A stretch of DNA of 64,000 nucleotides. Origin: Thermosynechococcus vestitus BP-1 (GTDB lineage Bacteria > Cyanobacteriota > Cyanobacteriia > Thermosynechococcales > Thermosynechococcaceae). The number at the start of each line of letters is the position of its first letter. Position 1 is the stretch's first letter. Under the pieces are notes generated by a model that had not been told where the DNA came from, ran no database searches, and was given only the letters and a program-made list of their open reading frames with translations. The position numbers and the translations under genes were made by a program. Shown here in pieces: positions 33,607 through 43,079 of this stretch. The stretch is from the NCBI RefSeq assembly GCF_000011345.1, contig NC_004113.1, positions 1,116,001-1,180,000 of the forward strand. The letters run 5' to 3'.

Positions 33607-35280
33607 ATGACGGTGGACCAAACCACTGGTGCAGTCACCAACCAAACGGAAATAAGCTGGCACAGCATAAACTGGGCCAAAGCCAACCGTGAGGTAAAGA
33701 GGCTGCAAGTGCGTATCGCAAAGGCTGTGAAGGAAGGACGCTGGGGCAAAGTGAAAGCTTTGCAATGGCTCCTGACCCACTCGTTCTACGGCAAAGCCCT
33801 TGCCGTGAAACGGGTAACTGACAACTCAGGCAGTAAAACACCTGGTGTGGATGGGATAACCTGGTCCACACAAGAGCAGAAAACCCAAGCCATAAAGTCC
33901 CTCAGGAGAAGAGGCTATAAGCCCCAACCCCTGAGGCGGGTATATATCCCGAAAGCAAACGGCAAACAGCGCCCGCTAGGAATCCCGACAATGAGGGACA
34001 GGGCAATGCAGGCACTATATGCACTAGCCCTAGAACCAGTCGCGGAAACCACAGCGGACCGGAACTCCTATGGGTTCCGGCGAGGACGTAGCACTGCAGA
34101 CGCCGCCGGACAATGCTTTATAACACTAGCAAGGGCCGACAGCGCAACCTATGTCCCCGACGCTGATATCTCCGGATGCTTTGACAATATCAGCCATGAG
34201 TGGCTACTAGCAAACATTCCACTTGACAAGGAAATCCTACGGAAGTGGCTCAAATCCGGGTTTGTCTGGAAACAGCAACTCTTCCCCACCCATGCTGGGA
34301 CACCCCAGGGAGGGGTAATCTCCCCGATATTAGCAAACATGGCTCTGGATGGGATGGAAGAGCTACTGAATGAAGCACTTCAGAAAAGCCAAAGTCCATC
34401 TCATTAGATATGCAGACGACTTTGTCGTAACCGGACAGACGAGGGAGACACTGTGTATTGCGGCAGCAATAATACAGAAATTCCTCAAGAAAAGGGGCCT
34501 TACCCTATCACCGGAAAAGACAAAAATCGTCCATATCGAAGAAGGGTTCGACTTTCTCGGATGAAACATCCGCAAGTACAAAGGAACACTCCTCATCAAA
34601 CCTGCGGAAAAGAATATAAAAGCGTTCCCCAAGAAAATCCGAGACACACTGAAGCAACTTACAACAGCAACCCAAGAAACTGTGATAGAAGTGCTCAACC
34701 CAATTATCAGGGGATGGGCTAACTATCACAAAGGCCAAGCATCCAAGAAAACCTTTGCCCAAGTGGACCACCTCATCTGGCTAAAACTATGGCGATGGGC
34801 AAGGCGCCGGCACCCAAACAAACCACTCCGATGGGTGAAAAATAAATACATCATCCAAACCGGAAACAGAAACTGGGTGTTCGGTATGCGGACGAAAGAC
34901 AAGGATGGGAAACCGTGGGCTAAATACCTAACACAAGCCTCTGACACCCGAATCGAGCGCCACGTCAAAATCAAGGCAGACGCCAACCCGTCTCTCCCAG
35001 AATGGACGGAATACTTTAGAAACGCAAGAAACTCAAAGAAACCCCCGCCCAATACCGGTACACCCGCCGGAAACTATGGGAAAGACAAAATGGCACCTGC
35101 CCAGTATGCGGGGGAGAGATCGAACAAGACGATCTTACCGAAATCCACCACATACTGCCCAAACACAAGGGCGGTTCTGATGACCTGGACAACCTTGTCC
35201 TAATCCACGCCAACTGCCACAAACAGGTGCACAGCCAAGACGGTCAGCACAGCCGGTTCCTCTTGAAAGAGGGGCTTTGA
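33607..35280 (+). pseudogene. Group II intron-encoded reverse transcriptase/maturase, disrupted
   Basis: Starts at ATG 33607 ([18 protein letters not shown]). RT blocks follow: [56 protein letters not shown] and [18 protein letters not shown]; then, in a shifted frame, [11 protein letters not shown]; then maturase IIRGWANYHKGQASKKTF; and in a third frame an HNH domain with CPVCGGEI, EIHHILPKHKGG and HANCHKQVH. Lesions are a frameshift near 34365-34385, a TGA at 34562-34564 where Trp is expected (FLG*NIRKY), and a frameshift near 35030. It cannot make full-length protein. Confidence 0.88.
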
Positions 35281-35416
35281 GAGGCTTGAGCCGGATGCGG
35301 GGAAACTGGCACGTCCGGTTCTTAGGGGGCTAGGGGGCAGTAATGCCCCCCCTGCTACCCGACTCACACTTCATTGATAAAAGGTACGTAGCCATGGGAG
35401 CGATCGCTAGACTCTT

Positions 35417-35459
35417 GTAGCCTAGCATACAGTTTGCCCCAATAACCTCCTCTTAAGCT
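35417..35459 (+). promoter_or_regulatory. NtcA-activated promoter of the urt operon
   Basis: GTA-N8-TAC at 35417-35430 (GTAGCCTAGCATAC) is a perfect NtcA box, followed after 23 bp by a -10 element TAAGCT at 35454-35459. This is canonical class II NtcA spacing. Nitrogen control by NtcA is known for urt genes in other cyanobacteria. The urtA start lies 37 bp beyond the -10 box. Confidence 0.82.
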
Positions 35460-35496
35460 ATGGGGAATTATTGCTTATACGAGACAGCAAAACCTC

Positions 35497-36810
35497 ATGG
35501 CTCAACGATTTGAACTCGGACGACGGAAATTTTTGGTCTATGGTTCAGCCGCATTAGGAACGAGCCTCCTGATTAAAGGGTGTGCTCCAGCCACAGAAAC
35601 AGGAGGGGGTGGCCAAACACCCGCCACTGGCGGCGACACCATCAAAGTAGGGATTCTGCATTCCCTGAGTGGCACGATGGCCATTAGTGAAAAGAGTGTG
35701 GTGGATGCTACCCAACTGGCCATTGAGCAAATCAACCAAGCAGGGGGGGTTCTTGGCAAGCAGATTCAACCCATTCTGGAGGATGGGGCATCCGACTGGC
35801 CGACCTTTGCCGAAAAAGCCACGAAGTTAATTGATCAAGATAAAGTAGTAGCGGTTTTCGGCTGCTGGACTTCTGCTTCTCGGAAGGCGGTACTGCCGGT
35901 TTTTGAATCCAAGAATCACATGCTTTGGTACCCTGTGCAGTACGAAGGCCAAGAGTGCTCGAAAAACATTTTCTACACGGGTGCCGCTCCCAACCAGCAA
36001 ATCGAACCGGCCGTAGATTGGCTTCTGCAAAACAAAGGTAAGAAATTTTTCTTGGTGGGATCGGACTACGTCTTTCCCCGGACGGCCAACACAATTATCA
36101 AGGCACAACTGGCGGCCAAAGGTGGTGAAACAGTGGGCGAAGACTATCTGCCCTTGGGTAACACTGAAGTCACGCCCATCATTACTCGCATCCGCAATGC
36201 CTTGCCCGATGGCGGTGTGATTTTCAATACCCTCAACGGGGATAGCAACGTCGCCTTCTTTAAGCAGTTGCAGGGAGCAGGTCTGACACCGGATAAATAC
36301 CCAACGATGTCGGTCAGTATTGCTGAGGAAGAGGTTCAAGCCATTGGTGTCGAGTACCTCAAGGGGCACTATGCCGCTTGGAACTACTTTATGACTGTGG
36401 ATACCCCTGAAAATAAATCGTTTGTCGAGGCCTTCAAAGCAAAGTTTGGCCAAAACCGCGTCACCAATGATCCGATGGAGGCGGCCTACATTGCCGTTCA
36501 CCTCTGGAAACAGGCTGTGGAACAAGCAGGCACAGCCGACGATTTGGAAAAAGTGCGCCAAGCAGCCATTGGCCAGACGTTTAATGCCCCGGAAGGTCCC
36601 GTGAAGATGTTTGCGAACCACCACATTTCCAAAACTGTGCGCATTGGTGAGGTGGGTGAAGATGGTCTCTTTAAGATTGTCTATTCCACACCCCAACCGG
36701 TGGATCCGCTGCCTTGGAACCAGTTTGTGGCAGAAACGAAGGGTTTTGCCTGTGACTGGACCCGCACCGATGTGGATAACCCGGGCAAATTTAAGGCTGC
36801 GGGGGCTTGA
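35497..36810 (+). CDS. urtA: Urea ABC transporter substrate-binding protein UrtA
   Basis: 437 residues. The N-terminus has [17 protein letters not shown] and a lipobox-like LLIKGC (Cys at about 29), so it is an exported lipoprotein, perhaps through Tat. The body is a periplasmic binding fold: [58 protein letters not shown] and [11 protein letters not shown] are UrtA/AmiC-type signatures. First gene of urtABCDE under an NtcA promoter; the 110-bp gap to urtB holds a possible attenuating structure. Confidence 0.95.
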   Translation: MAQRFELGRRKFLVYGSAALGTSLLIKGCAPATETGGGGQTPATGGDTIKVGILHSLSGTMAISEKSVVDATQLAIEQINQAGGVLGKQIQPILEDGASDWPTFAEKATKLIDQDKVVAVFGCWTSASRKAVLPVFESKNHMLWYPVQYEGQECSKNIFYTGAAPNQQIEPAVDWLLQNKGKKFFLVGSDYVFPRTANTIIKAQLAAKGGETVGEDYLPLGNTEVTPIITRIRNALPDGGVIFNTLNGDSNVAFFKQLQGAGLTPDKYPTMSVSIAEEEVQAIGVEYLKGHYAAWNYFMTVDTPENKSFVEAFKAKFGQNRVTNDPMEAAYIAVHLWKQAVEQAGTADDLEKVRQAAIGQTFNAPEGPVKMFANHHISKTVRIGEVGEDGLFKIVYSTPQPVDPLPWNQFVAETKGFACDWTRTDVDNPGKFKAAGA

Positions 36811-36920
36811 TTCCCTAATTTCCGAAATTTAGTAGTCCTGAAAACAGTTTTTGTTCCTCAAGGCACTGAACGATCGCAGTTAACTGTCCGGGCTGGCTTT
36901 TTTCCACAGGTTTTAGAACC

Positions 36921-38078
36921 ATGACTTTTTTGCTAGAAAGTGTCTTCAATGGCATGAGTATTGGTGCGGTGTTGCTGTTAACCGCACTAGGGCTGGCGAT
37001 TGTCTTTGGTATTATGGGCGTGATTAACCTTGCCCACGGTGAACTGATGATGCTGGGAGCCTACACTACCTTCGTGGTACAAAATGGCTTCCGTCAATTG
37101 GGAGAGGGTTGGTTTGATACTTATCTATTAATAGCAGTGCCCTTAGCCTTTGCCGTGGCAGCGGGGATCGGTCTCGTTCTTGAGCGGGGAGTCATTCGCT
37201 ATCTCTATGGTCGCCCCCTCGAAACCCTCTTGGCCACTTGGGGCGTGAGTTTGATCCTGCAACAGTTGGTGCGCAGTATTAGTTGGCAGATGACTCTGCA
37301 AATCGCCCTCTTTTGCCTGCTCTTCTTTGGTGGCCGCTGGCTCCTCTCCAAGCGGACGATCGCTCCTCGTTGGCAGGCTTGGGTAACGCCACTGTTACTG
37401 ACGCTCTCTGTCGGAATTGCCCTGACAGCGGGCCTCGTGGCTGGGAGCGCGGTGGGTCTGGCAATGACAAAGCCCTGGTTTGGTGCTCAGGGGGTGGATG
37501 TGACTGCTCCTAGTTGGCTGCGGGGAGGGGTAAGTGTCTGGGGGATGCAGTTTCCCTTGGTGCGCCTCTTTATTATTGCCCTGACAGCAGTGTGTTTGGT
37601 GGCAATTTACCTCTTTCTTCTGCGATCTCAATGGGGTCTACGGATTCGCGCCGTGACTCAAAACCGCAGTATGAGTGCCTGCATGGGGATTCCCACCCAA
37701 ACGGTTGATGCCCTCACCTTTGCCCTTGGCTCTGGTTTGGCGGGGGTAGCAGGCTGTGCCATTAGCCTCTTGGGTTCTGTAAGTCCGAATACGGGTCAGA
37801 ACTACATTGTTGAAGCCTTCATGGTTGTTGTTGTGGGGGGGGTCGGCAAAATTGTCGGTTCAATTGTGGCTGCCCTTGGCATTGGCTTTGTCAACTACGT
37901 CATCGGTTCGGGGTTGATGACCCGCTTTCTTGAACCGCAAACAGCAGTGTTTGACTTCTTTGAATTTTTTGCCAGTACCAGCATGGCACGGGTGATGGTC
38001 TTCATCCTCATCATTGCTTTCCTGCAACTGCGTCCCGCTGGTCTTTTTCCACAAAAAGGACGGACGGTCGATGCCTAA
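36921..38078 (+). CDS. urtB: Urea ABC transporter permease UrtB
   Basis: 385 residues of the LivH class with about eight membrane segments. MSIGAVLLLTALGLAIVFGI and GVINLAHGELMMLGAYTTF open the protein; the EAA-like region RIRAVTQNRSMSACMGI and GSVSPNTGQNYIVEAFMVVV are family features. An insert around residues 135-205 carries extra hydrophobic stretches. It overlaps urtC by 8 bp. It forms the urea channel together with UrtC. Confidence 0.94.
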   Translation: MTFLLESVFNGMSIGAVLLLTALGLAIVFGIMGVINLAHGELMMLGAYTTFVVQNGFRQLGEGWFDTYLLIAVPLAFAVAAGIGLVLERGVIRYLYGRPLETLLATWGVSLILQQLVRSISWQMTLQIALFCLLFFGGRWLLSKRTIAPRWQAWVTPLLLTLSVGIALTAGLVAGSAVGLAMTKPWFGAQGVDVTAPSWLRGGVSVWGMQFPLVRLFIIALTAVCLVAIYLFLLRSQWGLRIRAVTQNRSMSACMGIPTQTVDALTFALGSGLAGVAGCAISLLGSVSPNTGQNYIVEAFMVVVVGGVGKIVGSIVAALGIGFVNYVIGSGLMTRFLEPQTAVFDFFEFFASTSMARVMVFILIIAFLQLRPAGLFPQKGRTVDA

Positions 38079-39240
38079 GCTATCGCAGTTTTCTTTTCCC
38101 AAAGATCGCCTCAGTGGCCGCGAGTTAATGGTGGTGGCTGCCCTTGCTCTAATCCTGATTTTCGTGATGCCATCTCTGTTGCCGGGGTTTCGCTTGGATT
38201 TACTGCACCGCTATCTGGCTCTGGCGATTGTGGCTTTGGGAATAGATCTGATTTGGGGTTTTACGGGATTGCTTAGCCTTGGCCATGGCATTTTCTTTGC
38301 CTTGGGGGGGTACGCGATCGCCATGCATTTAAAACTACAGGTACCCGCCACTGCCTCTAGCTCCCTACCAGATTTTATGTCCCTCTATGGTGTCACGGAG
38401 TTGCCGTGGTTTTGGTATCCCTTCTATTCCTTTACCTTTGCTGTTGCAGCAGTGGTGCTGATCCCAGCCCTATTGGGGGCACTCTTGGGGTACCTTGTCT
38501 TTCGCAACCGGATCCGTGGGGTCTATTTCTCTATCCTTACTCAAGCGGCCATTATCGTCTTTTATAACTTCTTTAATGGTCAGCAAAAGCTCTTTAACGG
38601 CACCAATGGCCTGACAGATTTTCAAACCCTGCTGGGGTTCCCTGTACGCAATGCCCAGACCCAGTATTGGTTCTATGTCCTAACAGTGATTTTCTTGGCC
38701 TTGGCGTATCTTCTCTGCCGTTGGCTGACAATGGGACGCTTTGGCCGCCTACTGGTCGCCATCCGCGATGATGAAGCCCGTGTCCGTTTCTCGGGATACA
38801 ACCCGACCAGCTATAAGGTACTCGTTTTTGCCATTTCCGCTGCCTTAGCAGGAATCGGTGGCGCCTTCTTTACTTTGCGCACCGGCATCATTTCACCACG
38901 GGCGATGGACATTGCCTTCTCAATTGAGATGGTGATCTGGGTGGCGGTTGGCGGTCGTGCCAGCCTCATTGGAGCTGTCCTGGGAGCACTCTTGGTCAAC
39001 TTTGCTCGCAGTCTGTTGAGTGAGCAGTTTGCCGATATTTGGCTCTTTTTCCAAGGGGCCCTGTTTTTAATTGTGGTGTTGGCACTCCCTACGGGAATTG
39101 TTGGCTGGCTGCGCACTGAAGCCCCCAACCTGATTGCGAAACTCTTGGGGCGACCACAACCCCTGGCAACATATCCAGAGTTGGAGTTTGATCCCGAGGT
39201 GCAATATGAGCGTGAAGTTCTCGAACAGGAGGGCAAATAA
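38071..39240 (+). CDS. urtC: Urea ABC transporter permease UrtC
   Basis: About 389 residues from MPKLSQFSFPKDRL (an ATG at 38014 is in frame but lies deep in urtB). LivM class: DLIWGFTGLLSLGHGIFFAL, NRIRGVYFSILTQAAIIVF, GRFGRLLVAIRDDEARVRF and GGRASLIGAVLGALLVNFAR. About nine membrane segments; a charged C-terminal tail. The stop is 5 bp before the urtD GTG. Confidence 0.94.
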   Translation: MPKLSQFSFPKDRLSGRELMVVAALALILIFVMPSLLPGFRLDLLHRYLALAIVALGIDLIWGFTGLLSLGHGIFFALGGYAIAMHLKLQVPATASSSLPDFMSLYGVTELPWFWYPFYSFTFAVAAVVLIPALLGALLGYLVFRNRIRGVYFSILTQAAIIVFYNFFNGQQKLFNGTNGLTDFQTLLGFPVRNAQTQYWFYVLTVIFLALAYLLCRWLTMGRFGRLLVAIRDDEARVRFSGYNPTSYKVLVFAISAALAGIGGAFFTLRTGIISPRAMDIAFSIEMVIWVAVGGRASLIGAVLGALLVNFARSLLSEQFADIWLFFQGALFLIVVLALPTGIVGWLRTEAPNLIAKLLGRPQPLATYPELEFDPEVQYEREVLEQEGK

Positions 39241-39245
39241 TTGCT

Positions 39246-40013
39246 GTGACCCCCATTCTTGAAATTGAGGATCTCACCGTTAGCTTTGAGGGCTTCAATG
39301 CCCTCAATCATCTCTCGTTTCAGATGCAGGCGGGCGAACTACGGGTGATTATTGGCCCCAATGGTGCTGGTAAAACCACGTTCCTCGATGTGATTACGGG
39401 CAAAGTCAAGCCGACACAGGGGCGAGTGCTCTTTAAGGGACACAATCTGCGTCGCTACAGCGAAGATCAAATTGCTCGTATGGGCATTGGTCGTAAGTTC
39501 CAAACTCCCCGCGTCTATCTCAACCTAACAGTGCGGGAAAATTTGGAGTTGGCAGCAGCCCGCCATAAGGGCGTCTTTGCAACGATGTTTCAGCCACTGT
39601 CCCGCGAGGAGCGCGATCGCCTGCACACCTTGATTGACACCATTGGCCTGCGGCCAAAAGCCAACTTTCCGGCAGGACTCCTCTCCCACGGTGAAAAGCA
39701 GTGGCTAGAAATTGGCATGCTGGTGGCGCAATCTCCCGATCTGCTATTGGTGGATGAACCGGTCGCGGGTCTCACGGATGAGGAAACCCACCTAACAGGA
39801 GAGCTTCTAATGGCCTTGGCCGAAAGCCACTCCATTATTGTCATTGAGCACGATATGGAGTTTGTCCGCCAAATTGCCCGCACGGTCACGGTTCTCCATG
39901 AAGGCTCGGTACTTTGTGAAGGTCCTATTGAAACCGTACAAAATGATCCCCGCGTGATTGAAGTTTATTTAGGTGCTCCTCTCGAAGAATCCCACTCGTC
40001 ACAACCGCCATGA
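39246..40013 (+). CDS. urtD: Urea ABC transporter ATPase UrtD
   Basis: 255 residues from a GTG. LivG-type ATPase: Walker A IIGPNGAGKTTFLDVITGK, Q-loop region MGIGRKFQTPRVY, signature LSHGEKQWLEIGM, Walker B LLLVDEPVAGLT and H-loop IIVIEHDMEFVR. The signature LSHGE instead of LSGGQ is usual in UrtD. The final ATGA overlap starts urtE. Confidence 0.95.
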   Translation: MTPILEIEDLTVSFEGFNALNHLSFQMQAGELRVIIGPNGAGKTTFLDVITGKVKPTQGRVLFKGHNLRRYSEDQIARMGIGRKFQTPRVYLNLTVRENLELAAARHKGVFATMFQPLSREERDRLHTLIDTIGLRPKANFPAGLLSHGEKQWLEIGMLVAQSPDLLLVDEPVAGLTDEETHLTGELLMALAESHSIIVIEHDMEFVRQIARTVTVLHEGSVLCEGPIETVQNDPRVIEVYLGAPLEESHSSQPP

Positions 40014-40762
40014 CCCACGTTGATCACTATCCCCTACCCCGGACAGCAGTGGATGCCGATTGGATGCTGCGCATTCGTGGCCTCAATGTCTATTACGGCG
40101 AAAGCCATATCCTGCGGGATATTGACCTGAGTGTGCCTGCTGGCAAAATGGTGTGCCTTATTGGCCGTAATGGCGTTGGCAAAACCACACTCCTGAAAAC
40201 AATCATTGGCCTGCTCAAACCCCGCAGTGGCCAATTGTACTGTCAGGGGCAATCTCTGCTGCCGTTGCGTCCGGATCAGCGAGCCAAGCTAGGAATTGGC
40301 TATGTACCCCAAGGACGGGAAATTATTCCCCGGTTGACGGTGAAGGAGAATCTACTCCTTGGCTTGGAAGCGCGTCCCCGTCGGCAGGCAAAACAGGAGA
40401 TTCCAGAGGAAATTTTTGACCTCTTTCCTGTGCTGAAGAAAATGATCCACCGCATGGGGGGAGATCTCAGCGGCGGGCAGCAGCAACAGTTGGCGATCGC
40501 TCGCGCCCTAATGGGAGAACCTAGACTTCTCCTGTTGGATGAACCCACTGAGGGAATTCAACCCTCGATCATCCTTGAAATTGAGGCGGCGGTTCGTCGC
40601 ATTATTGCCGCCCGAGGCATTTCTGTCCTTCTAGTGGAGCAGCACCTCCACTTTGTCCGTGAGGCGGACTGGTACTATGCAATGCAAAAGGGAGGCATTG
40701 TTGCCTCTGGCCCCACCAGTGATCTCAGTCAAGAGGTGATTCAGCGGTTCCTCGCAGTCTAG
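40010..40762 (+). CDS. urtE: Urea ABC transporter ATPase UrtE
   Basis: 250 residues. LivF-type ATPase: VYYGESHILRDIDLSVPAGK, Walker A LIGRNGVGKTTLLKTIIGL, signature DLSGGQQQQLAIARAL, Walker B LLLLDEPTEGIQPSI and H-loop VLLVEQHLHF. An in-frame ATG 54 bp downstream (MLRIRGLNV) is the usual family start and is an alternative. Last gene of the operon; it ends 3 bp before the convergent ExbB-like gene. Confidence 0.95.
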   Translation: MTHVDHYPLPRTAVDADWMLRIRGLNVYYGESHILRDIDLSVPAGKMVCLIGRNGVGKTTLLKTIIGLLKPRSGQLYCQGQSLLPLRPDQRAKLGIGYVPQGREIIPRLTVKENLLLGLEARPRRQAKQEIPEEIFDLFPVLKKMIHRMGGDLSGGQQQQLAIARALMGEPRLLLLDEPTEGIQPSIILEIEAAVRRIIAARGISVLLVEQHLHFVREADWYYAMQKGGIVASGPTSDLSQEVIQRFLAV

Positions 40763-40765
40763 CCT

Positions 40766-42103
40766 CTACATCGGGCGATCGCCCCCATCCAAGGAACTGG
40801 GTTGCTCCACGAGTGTCACCCGTCGCGGTTGGGCCAGTTGCCGTAGGACTGGTTGCAGATGCCCTAGCGTGTCGTTGAGGCGATCGAGAAGCAGTTGCAG
40901 ATTCCCTGTATCAGCCAGGGCTTGCAGGGCTTGGTTCAGGGTTTCTAACAGTTGTAACCGCTGTTGCAGGGTGCGATCGCTCTCGGCCAAAAGTTGGGCA
41001 ATGTATTGGCTCTGTTGCCGCAGTTGTTGGGCAATGGCGGTCTGTTCCTGATTGACCTGCGCCAGTAGTTCCCCTTGGCTGTGCTGAATCTGGGTCACGA
41101 GTCGCTCAAACTGCTGAATGGACTGTTGCTGCCGCTCCTCAAGCGTGGCCACAAATTGCTGGCGATCCCCGAGGACAGCATCGGCCAGTTGATTTAAATT
41201 ATCCAAGAGTTTTTGCAGCCGTTCCTGCGTGGGCAACTCCCTGCGAATGGTTTCCTGAATCACTTGCTGGAGGGTTTCGCGATCCACCCCTGCGGTCGTA
41301 TTCGTAACGGGGAGGCGGGGCAGCAGTTGATCGTTAATGTAGGTCTCAATTTGCAGCAGCAGCCTATTCTCCCAGCGTTCAACGACCACCATCGGGATCA
41401 TCGCCAGCACACTCAGCACTAAGGCAACGAGGGTCGTATCAAAGGCCACCGCCAGCCCCGTTGTCACTCCGCCAATCCCCTCCTTGATCTGGTTCACGTC
41501 CTGAGCCGTCTCCAAAAAGCTGGAAAAGCCACTGACCGCTTGGCTAATCCCCACCACAGTGCCAATAAAGCCCAACAGGGGAATTGCCCACACTAGAACC
41601 CGGGGAATCGTATAGGAGGCATCGGTGGCGGCGGCAGCACTGCCACTGTCTTCTGCAGCGGCTTCAACAGCAATCTCCCGCTGGCCACTACTGAGAAATG
41701 CCCCTAAAACACGAGCACAGCGATTGGGAAGGAGCGTCCGCCGTTGGGCAAGGGTTTGCTGCAATTGCAAAATATCCCGCATCGTGGTGAAGGGGTAGTT
41801 GGCGGGGATCCAGATTTGACGCAGGCTAGGGGTCTGTTGAAAGAGGGCGATCGCCTTCAAAATTGTAAACCCCAAAACCGTCCACGCAAAAAAGACAGCC
41901 ACCGGTTGTGTCCAGCCGCGATTGAGGAGCAGTTGGCCAAGGTAGGTGCCCTGAAGGGGCAAAAAGAAAATATAGAGGATGACGGTGGCAACGGCAGCGA
42001 TCGCCAGCGCTAACCACAGCGGAACAGTGAGATCACGGCGGGGTACTGGTACGGGGGTCAGGGAAGGGGCAGTTGTTGTCGAAATGGGAGAAGAAGCTGT
42101 CAT
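40766..42103 (-). CDS. MotA/TolQ/ExbB proton-channel family protein with long coiled-coil tail
   Basis: About 445 residues from MTASSPISTT. Three membrane segments: about 32-52, 70-90 and a region around 170-260 with VLVWAIPLLGFIGTVVGISQ and GLAVAFDTTLVALVLSVLAM, the TolQ/ExbB core including conserved Thr and Pro residues. The C-terminal 180 residues are Gln-rich coiled coil (ERQQQSIQQFERLVTQIQHS). Such proteins form ion-driven motors with ExbD/TolR partners; none is adjacent. An in-frame ATG at 42193 would lie inside the convergent neighbour. Confidence 0.85.
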   Translation of the reverse strand: MTASSPISTTTAPSLTPVPVPRRDLTVPLWLALAIAAVATVILYIFFLPLQGTYLGQLLLNRGWTQPVAVFFAWTVLGFTILKAIALFQQTPSLRQIWIPANYPFTTMRDILQLQQTLAQRRTLLPNRCARVLGAFLSSGQREIAVEAAAEDSGSAAAATDASYTIPRVLVWAIPLLGFIGTVVGISQAVSGFSSFLETAQDVNQIKEGIGGVTTGLAVAFDTTLVALVLSVLAMIPMVVVERWENRLLLQIETYINDQLLPRLPVTNTTAGVDRETLQQVIQETIRRELPTQERLQKLLDNLNQLADAVLGDRQQFVATLEERQQQSIQQFERLVTQIQHSQGELLAQVNQEQTAIAQQLRQQSQYIAQLLAESDRTLQQRLQLLETLNQALQALADTGNLQLLLDRLNDTLGHLQPVLRQLAQPRRVTLVEQPSSLDGGDRPM

Positions 42104-42150
42104 GACAATACTCAGGGCGCAAACATTTTTCAATCTATCGTGAAGGAGCC

Positions 42151-42969
42151 TCAAATTTTTGGAACAGCTGCTGCTCCCTGCTGCCACCGCCAAAAACCCG
42201 CCAAGAGACTGCCAATTAGGGAATGAACCACCCCTGAAATCGCGCAGGGTACTGCGGTGAGGGGATTTGCAAAAGCTTGCCGCGCCAACGCCACCCCTAG
42301 CCCAGAGTTTTGCATGCCCACCTCAATGGCGATTGTCCGACAGGTGCGCTCTGAATAGCCCACCGCTCGAGCAAGATAGTAGCCGCCAAGAAAGCCCAAA
42401 CTGTGGAGGGACACCACGGCTGCCAACAGTTGCAAACCATGACTGAGAATCGCCTTGGCACTTGCTGCAAACACGCCACCACAGATGACACAAATACCCA
42501 AAACTGAAATCAAGGGAGAAATAGGGAGCACTTTTTTCACCAAGTTGGGGGCTTTGGTATTCAAAGCTAAGCCGACAAGAATGGGCAGCAGTACCACTTG
42601 GACAGTGCCCCAAAAGAGTTGCAGCGCGTTTACTTCAACGTATTGACCCGCCAGTAGCTGAGTTAAGAGGGGTGTCAAAATAATTGCTGCCAATGTTGAG
42701 CACAGGGTCATGACCACTGACAACGCCACATGGGCGCGGGCAATAAACGTCACCACATTGGAGGCCGTTCCACCAGGGCAGCAAGCGACTAAAATGAGCC
42801 CGACAGCAAAGGGTGCGGACAACTGATATAACTGTGCCACCAGCCATCCCGCCGTCGGCATAATCACGTACTGAGCAATAAATCCGAGGGCAACCGTGCG
42901 AGGCATTAATCCCACGGCTTGGAACTCCCGCCAACTCAGCGTGATCCCCATCCCCAGCATCACGATCAT
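42151..42969 (-). CDS. Bile acid:sodium symporter (BASS) family transporter, N-terminus apparently truncated
   Basis: 272 residues beginning MIVMLGMGITLSWREFQAVG, which in family members is preceded by 25-40 residues containing the first membrane segment. The remaining eight or nine segments look intact: PRTVALGFIAQYVIMPTAGW, LVACCPGGTASNVVTFIARA (the sodium-site crossover) and EVGMQNSGLGVALARQAF. Six bases upstream of the ATG a tnpB element begins, so the 5' end was probably lost at insertion. Substrate (pantoate-like or bicarbonate-type organic anion) is unknown and function is doubtful. Confidence 0.75.
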   Translation of the reverse strand: MIVMLGMGITLSWREFQAVGLMPRTVALGFIAQYVIMPTAGWLVAQLYQLSAPFAVGLILVACCPGGTASNVVTFIARAHVALSVVMTLCSTLAAIILTPLLTQLLAGQYVEVNALQLFWGTVQVVLLPILVGLALNTKAPNLVKKVLPISPLISVLGICVICGGVFAASAKAILSHGLQLLAAVVSLHSLGFLGGYYLARAVGYSERTCRTIAIEVGMQNSGLGVALARQAFANPLTAVPCAISGVVHSLIGSLLAGFWRWQQGAAAVPKI

Positions 42970-43079
42970 CTTTACCTCCGAGAGACCCCCTCGTTTAGGG
43001 AGGGGAGGGATAGGAGCGATAGTCTGTGACTGCCAAGTATAGTTGTGCTACTCACAGAATAATCGCTATAAGGTGAGGC

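Larger units (their letters stand above)
32139..35363 (+). mobile_element. Group IIB intron (outer intron of a twintron) carrying a decayed RT gene
   Basis: 5' end GTGCGATGCG matches the GUGYG consensus. The 3' part has domain V GAGCCGGATGCGGGGAAACT (from 35288) pairing with GTCCGGTTC, then domain VI and a terminal CTACCCGAC at 35363. Native length without the nested intron is 2386 bp. Its RNA sequence closely parallels the inner intron and the one at 43085. It encodes a reverse transcriptase/maturase with lesions. The 5' exon ends AATTCAGAAC and the 3' exon begins TCACACTTC, about 130 bp upstream of urtA. Confidence 0.9.

Noticed and set aside
35827-36696. 289-codon frame antisense to urtA
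   Set aside because: urtA is unambiguous on the plus strand. The antisense frame lacks an RBS and recognisable domains and is explained by codon bias.
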